64,000 nt of DNA from Pezicula radicicola. Lineage: Eukaryota; Ascomycota; Leotiomycetes; Helotiales; Dermateaceae. Every line of letters begins with the position of its first letter. Position 1 is the stretch's first letter. The position numbers and the translations under genes were made by a program. Below the pieces are notes generated by a model. It ran no database searches. It worked only from the letters and a program-made list of their open reading frames with translations, and had not been told where the DNA came from. The stretch is taken from the NCBI GenBank assembly GCA_003008705.1, contig PDUO01000068.1:65620-129619 (forward strand), in the 5' to 3' direction. This document shows positions 44,530 to 54,512 of this stretch, piece by piece.

Positions 44530-45059
44530 GGCCGGTCACTGCCCAGTGGAACACCGATCAAAGTTCTAAGGCTAGATAAGTGTCGCAGACTACGCTTTGT
44601 TTCCTAGGCTTGTGAAGGGGAGTCAGTTGGTGACAGTACTAATTGAAATTCGGAGTGCCCAATCCTGTCATATTGCGATAATATTTCTGCATACTACGGC
44701 ATAAAGAGGGCCCCGATTCCCAGTAGATCTCCCACGGTTCGTCAGACCTCAGACCGAATCGTCTGCATAACCGCGCCAAGCTTGTGCACTTTCGTTCACT
44801 CAGGTTCCGGAAAGATTTGATGATGACGGACTCCATTCGGTTTAGTGCCGGTTTTAGTATATTGGAGTTGGAGTTGGAGTTGAGAGAGATGGATCTAAAG
44901 GTTCCATATGAGAGTTGTTGGTGCTTGACGGTGATACGGTAATAGTGGGAGACGCGACACAAGAACAATTCTGCTGAGTTATTGGTGAAAGGTGCCGACC
45001 CCCTAGCATTATTCTGCCAGAACGTCGGGATTGTTAACTTACTTAGCAAGCGCAAACTC

Positions 45060-46367
45060 GCAATTGTCCCCTTAATGATCCAGCTAGGTCTGCAAGAAAG
45101 GTTGCCATTAGTTAAATTGCGCTCTAAGTTTGAATCGGCTCTCTTGGTTAGGAAGACATCGGCTTCGTCGAGTAGAACAACAGCTTTCTAGATTTGATAG
45201 GCCTTAAGAATCTTAGCAACCTTAGAGCTTATCACGGACGGCTTATCACCAAGTTCTGCAGATATGATCATATAGAGCGGTCGGCGCGAAACTTCTGCAA
45301 CAGCTTCAGCTGTGAGTGTCTTTCCCACTCCTGGAGGTCCTGTCAAGAGACCGATCAAACTTTCCCTTTTTCGGTAACAAAGTCATCGAAGCTGTGTCGG
45401 TCCGATCCATGCACCCGGACAAGAGAGTGTACAAGGCTCCTTTAGGGCTCGGCCATTAATGTAATAGAGAATCAAAATTTCTATCGTCCTATACAATATC
45501 AGTCATCCTTTCAATTGTAAATCCACCGGAATAGTATTAGATTAGCTGAACGTTTTCCCAATGAGCGTCGAAATGCTAGTATATAGATTGACACTCACCC
45601 CAAATCTTGTCTCCGAGACTAAATCCATACCATGTATGAGTAAGTGAGAATTTGTTCATCTGTGAGATCTTCAAACTCACAAACCCTGACAATATCTGGC
45701 ATCACATTATTGGCTGCGTTAAATGCTTGCATATACCTGTGGATCAGCAAGAACACGGCCATGAGCCTGTAATCATTTAGTACACTACGGTTAACGATAT
45801 AATTCTGCCACTCACATTGAACCTCTCGAATCTAGGTTATTTAGCATCTCTATATTTATCGAATAAATTTTCTTGTTTCACTTCCTTGTAGGCATGACCC
45901 GAATAGGTTTTGAATTGTCTTCCTTGCAATTTCAGGCCCAACTTATCACATTCGATTAGGCGCTTGCGGAGCCTTGCATGTTCGGGACGATACCGCAATG
46001 GGAAGAGCTCTAAAGTCCTTATACTTGTAGCTCCTTTGAAATGAGGGATCAAGACTTGTTTAATTGAAGCGAAGCCAACAGTCACGCTGTCGCTGTCGAG
46101 ATAATCACCTAGAATCTCGTAGTGGAACTTGCCGTTCGATTCCTTGACTATCCGGTAAGTCTTTGCAATGTAAACGCGAGGCTCCCCAAGTCCGTCAATG
46201 TGGAAGACTGGTTCGCATGGCCGGTAGGTGCGCCCAGGTATTCGAAAGTAATTCCTCCTTTCTTGAAATGAGATTCTAGCTTTAGCGAATACGGGGCCTT
46301 CCCTACCAGGCCCAGGCTGCCTAGTCCCAATCGGGCCTAGCCGCCTCGCTTGCCCGCGGCCGCCCAC
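45060..46367 (-). pseudogene. AAA-ATPase with DUF7025-like N-domain, heavily mutated
   Basis: The first part (46367-45837) reads GRTYRPCEPVFHIDGLGEPR, YEILGDYLDSDSVTVGFASI and ELFPLRYRP, matching the N-domain of fungal stand-alone AAA ATPases. A TAA interrupts before FERFN; then come an intron, AHGRVLADPQ, FNAANNVMPDIVRVCEFEDL and, in a shifted frame, TWYGFSLGDKIW. The ATPase core keeps Walker A GPPGVGKT (45317-45340) and Walker B VVLLDEAD (45158-45181), but a TAG (45188-45190) replaces Trp just before it, and homology ends after LTKRADSNLERNL. Sensor and arginine-finger regions are missing. At least three frameshifts plus stops: dead. Confidence 0.75.
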
Positions 46368-46828
46368 GTGACTATGGATCCTGGTACCGACCGGACACCG
46401 GTGCCAAGGTATAGGCCGTTAGGTATATCTATAGTGCTTAGATGTGGGTACTATCTAGACGCGGGTACTAAGGCGTATACTGTTAGGGTATTTTTATAGC
46501 TTGCTATCGTTGTTGTTGTTGTATTCTAGCCTAGGTGAGCTCGCTTACGCAAGCTAGTCTCGCGTAGCGCTTAGTCTGTGTGCGTAAGACCCTATGCGTA
46601 AGGGATTGCATTCGTAGAACTGCAACCAGATATACTCTGAGTTTAGTTAGAAGTGGCTGTACTAGCTAGGTTGTTGAGGTTAAGTATCTTGTCAACTTCT
46701 ATTAATATAAATACACGGACATGAATTTAGCATTTATAGGCCACTGGGGACTTCTATTGAGAAAATATTAATCTTGGCCAGAATTCGGGATTAATCACGA
46801 TGTCCTACCCTAAAGAAGGCCAACGTCG
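46368..46828. other. Intergenic between AAA relic and HET gene
   Basis: No gene. Contains a short (TTG)n run at about 46508-46522 and partially repeated words (GGGTACTA, AGGCCGTTAGG / AGGCGTATACTGTTAGG) near 46400-46490. Confidence 0.45.
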
Positions 46829-49363
46829 TTGTCGAGGCCGGACTACAAAGAAATTCTACATAGCGCTGAATCACGTATTACTACGAGCGTTCTCAAGAGG
46901 GTCGAACCTTGGGTCAATGACTTTGCCGATCTCAATAAGAAAAGATCCGACATAAGCTACCTATGCAGTCAATGCGAGATATTTCCAATGGAAAAGTGCT
47001 ATGAAGCCAGAGCCGTGGAAATGATTTGGACTTCTCCATTGAAACGGCTCATTAAACATAGGAAAGGGTGCATTTTATGCAATATCCTGCTAGAAGCTCT
47101 TTGCCAGCCACAGAACGATCCAATTCGTCATCCCCAAGTAAAGGGGCTTCTATCGAACGAGGACACAATGACAGCCTGGTTAGCTTGCGGAGCGTCACCC
47201 TGGCCCTTCAGATCTGGCCGATTGTCGGAAGGTGAAATGAAGGGAAAGGCTCAGATGGAAGGTGCGACTCACAAACTTGAAAACCTTGAGCGTCGCAGTA
47301 TGAATATTGGTGTGATGATCGCTGGAGTCGCTATTAGTGCAATTGTAACTTCCGCTCTCGGTGGATCAACAAAAGCACCCATCCAAGGTTACACGGATAT
47401 TGTGGAGATGGATTTGCCCTGTTATATCGAGATATTTACAAATCCTCTTGCGCCAGGCGTCCTTGATGCAAAACTTTGGGGCTACGGTCCAAGACCTCGA
47501 TCTGCTATCGCAGTACTCAGTTCCTTTAGACTACATGCCGTATCTCAAAATATTCTAAAAACAGGATCTGGGCAAGCGTCACTAAGTTATGGAAGAGTTT
47601 TGGACCCAGTCCAAATTGACTTGTCAATTGGACGTACTTGGCTTCGGACATGTGAAGAATATCACAAGGCTAAATGTATCGATTACAGTTGGCTCTTTGA
47701 ACAGGGACACCCCGACTTGCTTCGATTCATTGACGTTAAAAAGGGTCGAGTGGTGGAGATACGCGGTCCCGAAATCAAGCATTGCAGATACGTGGCTTTA
47801 AGTTACGTATGGGGAGGCAAAAACTTTTTGACTCTCAATCGAGGCACCATAAATTCCTTAATGGAGGTAGGATTTGACAGATCTGACATACCAGGAACCA
47901 TAGGTGATGCAATAACAGTAACCGATAGTCTCGGAGAACAGTACTTATGGGTGGACAGTCTTTGCATTCAACAGGACAATATATCCGAACAGCAAGTCCA
48001 GATCGATTGGATGGATTGGGTTTATGGAAATGCTGCACTCACCATAGTTGCGGCTGATGCTCCTGATGCCAGTGCGGGTCTTAAAGGAGTGCAAAAAGGA
48101 TCTCGAAATCTCACCCAGCTGAAAGCTGAAATCAGACCTGGCGAATACATTGTTATCCCGCCTTCTGAGCCGAAAGTACTAGATTCATCTATATGGAACA
48201 GCCGTGCCTGGACTCTCCAGGAAAAGCTTTTATCTCAACGTCTTATGGTGTTCATTGGAGACAAAGTTTACTGGCGTTGCCGTGAGACTGTGGCTTACGA
48301 AGATATGACATCTGATGAAACAGGGAAAAAACCGGAGGGTTTCCCTTGGTTGTCTATCAAGCCTCAGTACTTAGGCATTAATACAAGGAAAGGGTACATT
48401 GACGGAAGCATTGTGAGATTGAGGGATGGTGGACCTGAGATAGTGCGATCAGCTGTCTTTACGGAATATGTGCAACTTGTAGAAGAATACACCCATCGTC
48501 AAATCACAAACCCAGGCGATATACTTAGGGCTGTTGCTGGACTTTTCAAGATACTCGAAAGATGTTTCAAGAGTCCTATGAACAATGGACTTCCTGAGTG
48601 CATTCTGGACGCAGCAATCTTCTGGCGTCCAGCTGAGATGCTAAATCGCCGATCCAAGTCCGACATTGATATCCCAAGCTGGTCTTGGGCAGGTTGGGCC
48701 GGCAAAATTGAATATGAGAAACCATATACGACAGAAATTTCGGAGGACGGATACATAACAAGAGTGCCGAAGAAATTTGGTCCCGAACGCTTTCGATCAC
48801 TGCTTCGGTGGCACACTCTCAACAAAACAGGAAATCTAGAACCTCTAAATGGAAATGGTCTTGGAATACCTTTGAAAGGGATTGACTTACCAGTCGAGTG
48901 GGACCAGGCCCCTGTAGGTCTAGATCCAACTAAATCTCTACGCAAATCGACCTCTCCATTCATTACTGAAAAACATCTTGTTTTTCAGACAAGCTGCACC
49001 ACCGAATTCCGACTTGAAATTAAAAGTGGCAGAACTGAACCGCAGGCTCCTCATGAGTACAGGATCATTGAGGAGCTATCTTCTAATGAAGTCGGAAATC
49101 TCCTGCTTGACGGCCCGGATCTAAAGTGCATTGACAAAGCGAAGCATGAGTTTATCGTTATCTCTGAAGCAGAATATTATGGTTATGGCTCGGAAAAGTT
49201 GCAAGTTTATGATGCTACTGATGCAGCGTATCAATTATACAATGTGATGCTTGTGGCTTGGGACTGGAATAGAAATATAGCGAGTCGCCTTGGATGTGGA
49301 CGTTTAACCAAGGAAGCTTGGAAGAAAGCGGCACCAAGATCAAAATTGATTGTATTAGGATAA
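46829..49363 (+). CDS. Large HET-domain protein with a possible membrane segment
   Basis: HET-family protein, ~840 residues, one exon. Domain blocks in order: CRYVALSYVWGGKNFLTL (about residue 319 onward), IGDAITVTDSLGEQYLWVDS, LCIQQDN, ALTIVAADAPDASAGL, and SRAWTLQEKLLSQRLMVFIG further on. The N-terminus has a Cys pair region (YLCSQCEIF, CILCNIL), and residues ~159-178 (NIGVMIAGVAISAIVTSAL) form one hydrophobic segment, unusual for HET proteins. The start is unresolved: the frame is open from 46814 but has no ATG until 46988, which would delete the first Cys motif. An ATG at 46800 is in another frame, so a frameshift or an unseen exon is likely at the 5' end. Ankyrin and AAA relics flank it. 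Confidence 0.85.
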   Translation: MSRPDYKEILHSAESRITTSVLKRVEPWVNDFADLNKKRSDISYLCSQCEIFPMEKCYEARAVEMIWTSPLKRLIKHRKGCILCNILLEALCQPQNDPIRHPQVKGLLSNEDTMTAWLACGASPWPFRSGRLSEGEMKGKAQMEGATHKLENLERRSMNIGVMIAGVAISAIVTSALGGSTKAPIQGYTDIVEMDLPCYIEIFTNPLAPGVLDAKLWGYGPRPRSAIAVLSSFRLHAVSQNILKTGSGQASLSYGRVLDPVQIDLSIGRTWLRTCEEYHKAKCIDYSWLFEQGHPDLLRFIDVKKGRVVEIRGPEIKHCRYVALSYVWGGKNFLTLNRGTINSLMEVGFDRSDIPGTIGDAITVTDSLGEQYLWVDSLCIQQDNISEQQVQIDWMDWVYGNAALTIVAADAPDASAGLKGVQKGSRNLTQLKAEIRPGEYIVIPPSEPKVLDSSIWNSRAWTLQEKLLSQRLMVFIGDKVYWRCRETVAYEDMTSDETGKKPEGFPWLSIKPQYLGINTRKGYIDGSIVRLRDGGPEIVRSAVFTEYVQLVEEYTHRQITNPGDILRAVAGLFKILERCFKSPMNNGLPECILDAAIFWRPAEMLNRRSKSDIDIPSWSWAGWAGKIEYEKPYTTEISEDGYITRVPKKFGPERFRSLLRWHTLNKTGNLEPLNGNGLGIPLKGIDLPVEWDQAPVGLDPTKSLRKSTSPFITEKHLVFQTSCTTEFRLEIKSGRTEPQAPHEYRIIEELSSNEVGNLLLDGPDLKCIDKAKHEFIVISEAEYYGYGSEKLQVYDATDAAYQLYNVMLVAWDWNRNIASRLGCGRLTKEAWKKAAPRSKLIVLG

Positions 49364-49724
49364 AGTAATTTGTTGCTACTTTGTATCTCAGAACTTACCC
49401 TTAGACTAGGCCCTTGGGTACTTATTATTTACTTCTATAATAATCCTATTACCCTAACCGTTACTACACTAGACTATAAGGGTAGCTCCTACAAAAAGAT
49501 ACACGCTACGAGGACTTAGTAACATCGTGTTCTTTACCAGCAAGAGGAAATGGTACTAATCAGAAGCATTATATCCTTGTTCTTAATCTCGCAAGTAAAT
49601 TCGCAAATACAGCTACGTTCAATCTATGGTGCTGGCAATGCGAGTTATTTCCTTTTGTTGTGTTTGGTGAACAAGCATGTATGGGTGTTGGTCTTGGTGG
49701 TAGTGATATATCAGGCTGTCTTGC
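49364..49724. other. Intergenic
   Basis: 3' flank of the HET gene and 5' side of the ankyrin relic. A hydrophobic open frame around 49550-49759 has no family match and overlaps the relic. Confidence 0.4.
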
Positions 49725-50281
49725 GAGATTGCAACTCTCCTCCTCGAATACGATGCTGATATGATCAACTCTAAATTCTATGACTACATCCCGCTCATTC
49801 ATGCCATACCCGAAGAAGAGTCCTTGATACTTATAGATCTCGGCGCAGACCCAAATATAGCGAATGACACCGACGCAACGGCGTTACATTACGCTGCGGC
49901 ATTCCATCCGCTAACTCTCGTCCAGAAGCTCCTCGAGAACTATACTAAGGTCGACGTTCGCGATAGATGCAAGAGAAGTGTGCTTTACTACGCTGCCTTA
50001 AGCCCGAATGAAGAGAAGTTCAACGCGGTGCTAGATAGGATTCCTTTAGCGGAGAGAAAAACTCATCTCTCCGAGGTGAGGTCGTTCCAGCGGCACTGAA
50101 GATGCGCCCAGAGGCAATTGTCGAGCTGATTATCAAAGAGGAAGGTATCGATCTCAATGTGCTAGACTACAGCGGGTGGACCGGTTTGGACGTCGCGAAG
50201 TGCTACAAGACGCTCAAAGAACCTAATGCCTCTGAAACCCTGGGTGCAAAGAGTGGATCCACAAAAGAGTCAACCGAATAG
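49725..50281 (+). pseudogene. Ankyrin-repeat protein fragment A
   Basis: EIATLLLEYDADMINSKFYD, ILIDLGADPNIANDTDATAL and HYAAAFHPLTLVQKLLENYT are successive ankyrin-type repeats. KRSVLYYAALSPNEEKF follows, then a frameshift near 50070 to PEAIVELIIKEEGIDLNVLD and YSGWTGLDVAKCY, ending with TAG at 50279-50281. The conserved 'DxTALHYA' and 'GADPN' turns are easy to see. There is no start codon with good context and upstream repeats are lost. A dead fragment of a larger protein, possibly once joined to the HET neighbourhood. Confidence 0.65.
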
Positions 50282-51239
50282 CGCTGTAAGGATAAGGAGG
50301 GCGGCATCATGTTGTCAGATAATAAAATAGAGGCGTGGATTACTATCACAGTTGTTTATATATAACTTAGTACACTAGAAGCTGCGGCGGAGCTAACTTA
50401 TTACTCAGACATACTAAGTCAACGACTAGTTCTAGACCAGCACTACATTAGCAGGGAAGTAAACTAATTTATTAGACTTAGTCTGCCAAGAACCTATTAG
50501 AGACGGAATGAAATTGTCAGCCTTAGATTTATAGGCAGGGCATAATTAGTGGAAACCTTTGTTGAATCATTAGTACTATCATCTGACTAAGGAGAATTTC
50601 AGCGATAGTTTGGTTCTTACCAAATAGACCCGGATTATTGTATACCTACCGGGGCCTAATGTTGGACTATAATATCTTAAAAGCAGTTCTTAGTCTAGAG
50701 ATAGAGCGGCCAATATCAAATGGAAGCGTGGACCCGATACCTTTAAGAGGAAAAGTTCTAACAGCCAGATTCTTTATTAAAAGCTTAAATAGCTCTGAAT
50801 TTCCTAGAGTGGAGGCGTAAAACTCATGCCTAAGCTTCCTAGAAGCTTCTGCCACGAATTTATGGTTGTACTAATCGTTGGCGACGGTTGACTGCTGCGT
50901 CTACAATTAGTCTTGCCCTTGATTTCGGCGGTTATACTAGTTAGTGATACCTACAGCAGATATAATTGAATTAGTACGGTTGTTCTCGTAATATTGTTGG
51001 CCTCCCTAAAGTGAAAATTATGGCACGGCTGGCATTCAGCAATGTTGTAAATCAGATAAAGTACAGAAGTCTATAAAGTTGCAACAGTGCCCTAGTGGGC
51101 TTGGGTACGTATTTAGTCGCAACTCGAGGCTGTCGCGGATCTTTCTAGGAGACTCTGTTTATAAACGCATTAGACTTATAGCTGCCTATGCATAACGCTA
51201 TTATATCGTTAGGTCTAACCGCAACATCCTGGTGTACAC
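50282..51239. other. Intergenic, degraded
   Basis: AT-rich with no clear gene. A minus-strand stretch near 50855-50790 (YASTLGNSELFKLLIKN) could be a further ankyrin scrap but is too short to call. Confidence 0.4.
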
Positions 51240-51835
51240 CAACTTTAGAAGTTCCTAGTCTTCGTTACCTCCTTGCTTTAAGAGGAAGAGAAGCACAGTT
51301 TTATAGTCTTTATCTTTGAGAATGTTAGTTATTGCGTTGTGGAGGGTGTTACTTTTATGTAGGAGTGCTCCGTGTTGAAGGAGTGAGCTTATAATTTGTA
51401 GGCTAGAGATTCTGGGCTTGAGATTGTGAGGCGAAGTCGAGGAGCGTGCGGTCTTCTTTGCTGATTAGGTTTGGATCTGCGCTATTAGTGAGGAACCATG
51501 TGGTTAGGGCTTGGTTTTTGGTTGCGCCGCTTTGTAGGAAGAAAGAAGGGTTAGGTTAACCTATTGTCTTTACAAAGACAAAATAAAATATAAATTAAAA
51601 TTCGTAGAGGATAGAACTAGGGATGTTTTACTTACTAAAGGACTAAAATTCTGTAATATGAATTAATGTCCTAGCCATGGTCGAGAAGGGCTTAATATAC
51701 ACTAATCGCCTTATCTCCCTCCTTGAAAGCTAGTTTCAGCGCTGTTTTGTTAACAGGGACACCTTGGTCAAGTAAAAAGCAAACTGCATTGCCCTTTACC
51801 TAGTGACAAGCCAAGATCAAAGCCATGCTAAGATG
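51240..51835 (-). pseudogene. Ankyrin-repeat protein fragment B
   Basis: Minus strand from 51835: VKGNAVCFLLDQGVPVNKTA and LKLAFKEGDKAISVY, a TAA, ALLDHG, a TAG, then after AT-rich damage ALTTWFLTNSADPNLISKED, RTLLDFASQ and, in another frame, SSLLQHGALLHKSNTLHNAI and TVLLFLLKQGGNE. The stops fall where Gln (TAA) and Trp (TAG) are expected, and an earlier TAG precedes VKGN. This is an array of four or more ankyrin repeats with RIP-like damage, in opposite orientation to fragment A about 1 kb away. Confidence 0.65.
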
Positions 51836-52136
51836 TTCTAATTGCGGATATCAAAGAGATAGGTTATTACACTACGTCTAGAGTATCGAAGCTACTTTCT
51901 CTACATGTCCTACACTACTCGTATCCTGCAAGTCATATGGTACCGATCTACAGCGGGCGTGACTGAGATATTACACTGGCAAGATTGGAAGAGTTGTACT
52001 ATAGGAGATGACGGCAAGAAGTCTTCGCTCAAGGCGAGGCTCTCTGGCGAGAGTCTTGAATTGTGCGACACGGTGGGGTCGGTGTAGGGGACGTATTGAT
52101 TGTCTGTCTCTATTTTAATAGATGGCAGTTGCTGGT

Positions 52137-52605
52137 AGGGCTCTCAAATGAATATATTCATTTTCATCTACCTATAGCTACTTTAATTCATTTTTATTTA
52201 ATATTAGCCTAATTCAATTCATTTAACACATGGATTTTCAATGAATGTTTATCTAACTTTTCCACGTAACTCCGGGATAGATTAATCCATCCTAGACTAA
52301 GAAGGAGGAGTAGAGGGGGGGGGGGTAAGTGTTAACTTTATTAGAAAATTAATAACTAAGCTAACTTAGCCTTTTATAATACAATCTCTTTTATAAAATT
52401 TACTTATTCTTTATACTAAAATAGTTATTTTAATTACCTATTACTTAACAACCACTGAATAGAAAATTACAAATAAACAAATAAAAATTCATTCTATTCG
52501 TTAAAAATCAAAGGTTACATTCATTTTCATTTAAGGCTCTACTTTTTAATTAATTTAAGTAAATAAAGATAAATTTTTATTAATTAATTTTCATTTAAGA
52601 GCCCT
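52137..52605. mobile_element. MITE-like element with terminal inverted repeats and 10-bp target duplication
   Basis: The left end AGGGCTCTCAAATGAA (52137-52152) and the right end (52590-52605) are inverted with one mismatch. The bases directly outside are AGTTGCTGGT on the left and AGTTACTGGT on the right, a 10-bp direct repeat differing by one G/A transition, as expected of an old target-site duplication. The 469-bp inside is AT-rich and non-coding. Ten bases would fit Mutator-like elements better than hAT (8). Confidence 0.65.
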
Positions 52606-53731
52606 AGTTACTGGTTATTAGTTTAGAATCTAGGACAAAGAATAGAAGTGTAATTATAATTTTCGACAGTACAAAATACAAAAGTACAGCCTGTTGATAG
52701 TCCATGCCAAGAATCCGGGTGTGTTATGTGACAAGAGTATGGACTACTTTAAAAAACAGTACTAATTAGGGATAGTAGTAGTAATAGTATAGCTTTACTT
52801 CGATATATTAGTCAACGACAATTAACTACGACATTGTCGGATTCGAGGAAGGCAGTGAGGCTGTCAGCCGGAAATCAGGTGACTTTTAGACACGTTTCTA
52901 GTCCACTTTTTATGTGTATATATACCTCCTTTAGACCTTACTTTACTCTGCAATCGAGTCATCCTTCAAAAGTCTAATAGAGGCTTTCCCCTTGGCCTCA
53001 CTGCCAAGATCCGAATTGCACATTCTTTTTTCCTTTCTGGTTGTTCGCTTAGGGAGAGCACAGGTACATTGATTTGCATACACATTTGTATGGCGGGGGA
53101 TGTTCATGGCCTGAGCTTTCTGCCAGCAGAAGTTTTGATCTGGTGGGTGCCGTACTCGCAGCCCGACCGGGGTCGAGTAGCATCTTTTACATCACCAGAT
53201 ATTGTTAACAACTTTTCGCATCCGTATCTGCTGCATCAACCTCAACGACAGCGCTATCCACAGCTTTGTTCAGTCTAAACTGTATCCCGGGTGCCGACCC
53301 AAACAAAGGCTTAGACTTCTACTACTAGTGTGACGGCCTCTCGGGCTTCTTCGTCGAGCCTCCCTCGACCCGTCGCTATACTCACCCTACGCATTCACTA
53401 CCACGCCCATAGCGACAGTCATAGTCACTACGCCGGCAGTCAGCCCAACCAATCGGATTCCAAGACGTTGCTCTCTGGTGCAATTATGTATGACCGCGAA
53501 GACGCTCTCGAGATTGTACCTTCGACGCACGCAAGACTCATACGAAACTATCGCATAAAACTAACTAGTAGGGGGCAGCGAAGATGAAACCCGGGATATC
53601 ACTAACCAAACCCCACCCTTCCCGCTCCTTTCTAGCAGTAGTAAATGCCCACTGCTCGTGACGCACAGACTAGTCGAAAACTAACAATTATTCTAGGCAA
53701 AATTGGTCCCACTTAATTTTTGCCTGGCGGA

Positions 53732-53958
53732 CTCTCCGTAAGAGAAATAACTGTCCGATTCGGGGCACACTCTACCCTACCAAAACACCCACCAAAAATT
53801 AATAAAATAACAAAAGAATTATACACTTTCAATTCGAAATACATCTAATTAAATTAATCAAATTTTAACTAATTATATTTGATGGTTATTTAGTTAGTCA
53901 ATTGTTTTAGAGGTGGTAGTCTATGCCTAAATCGGACACTTATTTCTCCTATAGAGAG
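53732..53958. repeat. MITE-like element, ~33-bp imperfect inverted repeats
   Basis: The arm 53732-53765 (CTCTCCGTAAGAGAAATAAC...) and arm 53926-53958 pair at roughly three quarters of positions, including GAGAAATAA.TGTCCGATT on both. The inside is AT-rich and non-coding. Confidence 0.55.
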
Positions 53959-54101
53959 GTGGATAAGGAGATACAGGAATTCCTATTAACTTTTTATTAT
54001 AAAAAGCTTAGATTTAACTTATATAACTCTAAGGTTTATTATATAACTTTACTTATATAGATTTTATACTTAAGAACTCTCTTCTTATAATTAGTAACTT
54101 C

Positions 54102-54138
<37 letters not shown>

Positions 54139-54192
54139 ATAATAATATAACTTATATTTACTTATATTTATTAACAAGCTTTAGTCGGGCTC

Positions 54193-54235
54193 GATGTAAC
54201 GGCTTTAGACGGCGCTCGTCTAAAGCCGTTACATC
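54193..54235. repeat. Perfect 19-bp palindrome with 5-base loop
   Basis: GATGTAACGGCTTTAGACG (54193-54211) is followed by GCGCT and then its exact reverse complement (54217-54235). It sits ~280 bp downstream of the uge3 stop codon in AT-rich DNA, where such a GC-rich stem stands out. Confidence 0.85.
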
Positions 54236-54512
54236 TCTGCGAGGCAGTTCTCGGGCCAAATCGCGCCTAAGGTCACGTTACTGCATTTCGTCGGGACCAC
54301 TTCGGCTAAACGGCATAAATCAATATCCAAAGGAAATTTTAATCTATATAAAGGATCTAAAGGATCTGAAGGATTTAATATAATATAATTATATTATTTT
54401 CATTTTTACTTCTTTATACTTTTTACTACTAATTATTCTAATTAAGTAATATAATGATAACAAAGTATATAGCTCTAGATTACTTTTCCCTCCACTAAAT
54501 ACAAATTAACTA

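Larger units (their letters stand above)
51836..54512. other. AT-rich region with MITE-like elements, poly-G and (ATT)n tracts
   Basis: No intact gene. Contains the elements listed at 52137-52605, 53732-53958 and 54193-54235, an uninterrupted G run at about 52315-52326 and a (ATT/TTA)n microsatellite near 54100-54140. Bases 52930-53590 are GC-balanced with two open frames (53069-53278 and 53330-53587) lacking any domain. Confidence 0.55.

Noticed and set aside
44639..45055. 138-codon minus-strand frame as the C-terminus of the AAA ATPase
   Set aside because: It starts where the ATPase homology ends but lacks sensor 1, sensor 2 and arginine-finger motifs, so continuity is unsupported.
48499..48963. 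Minus-strand open frame of 154 codons
   Set aside because: Shadow of the HET gene coding strand; no domain or independent start signals.
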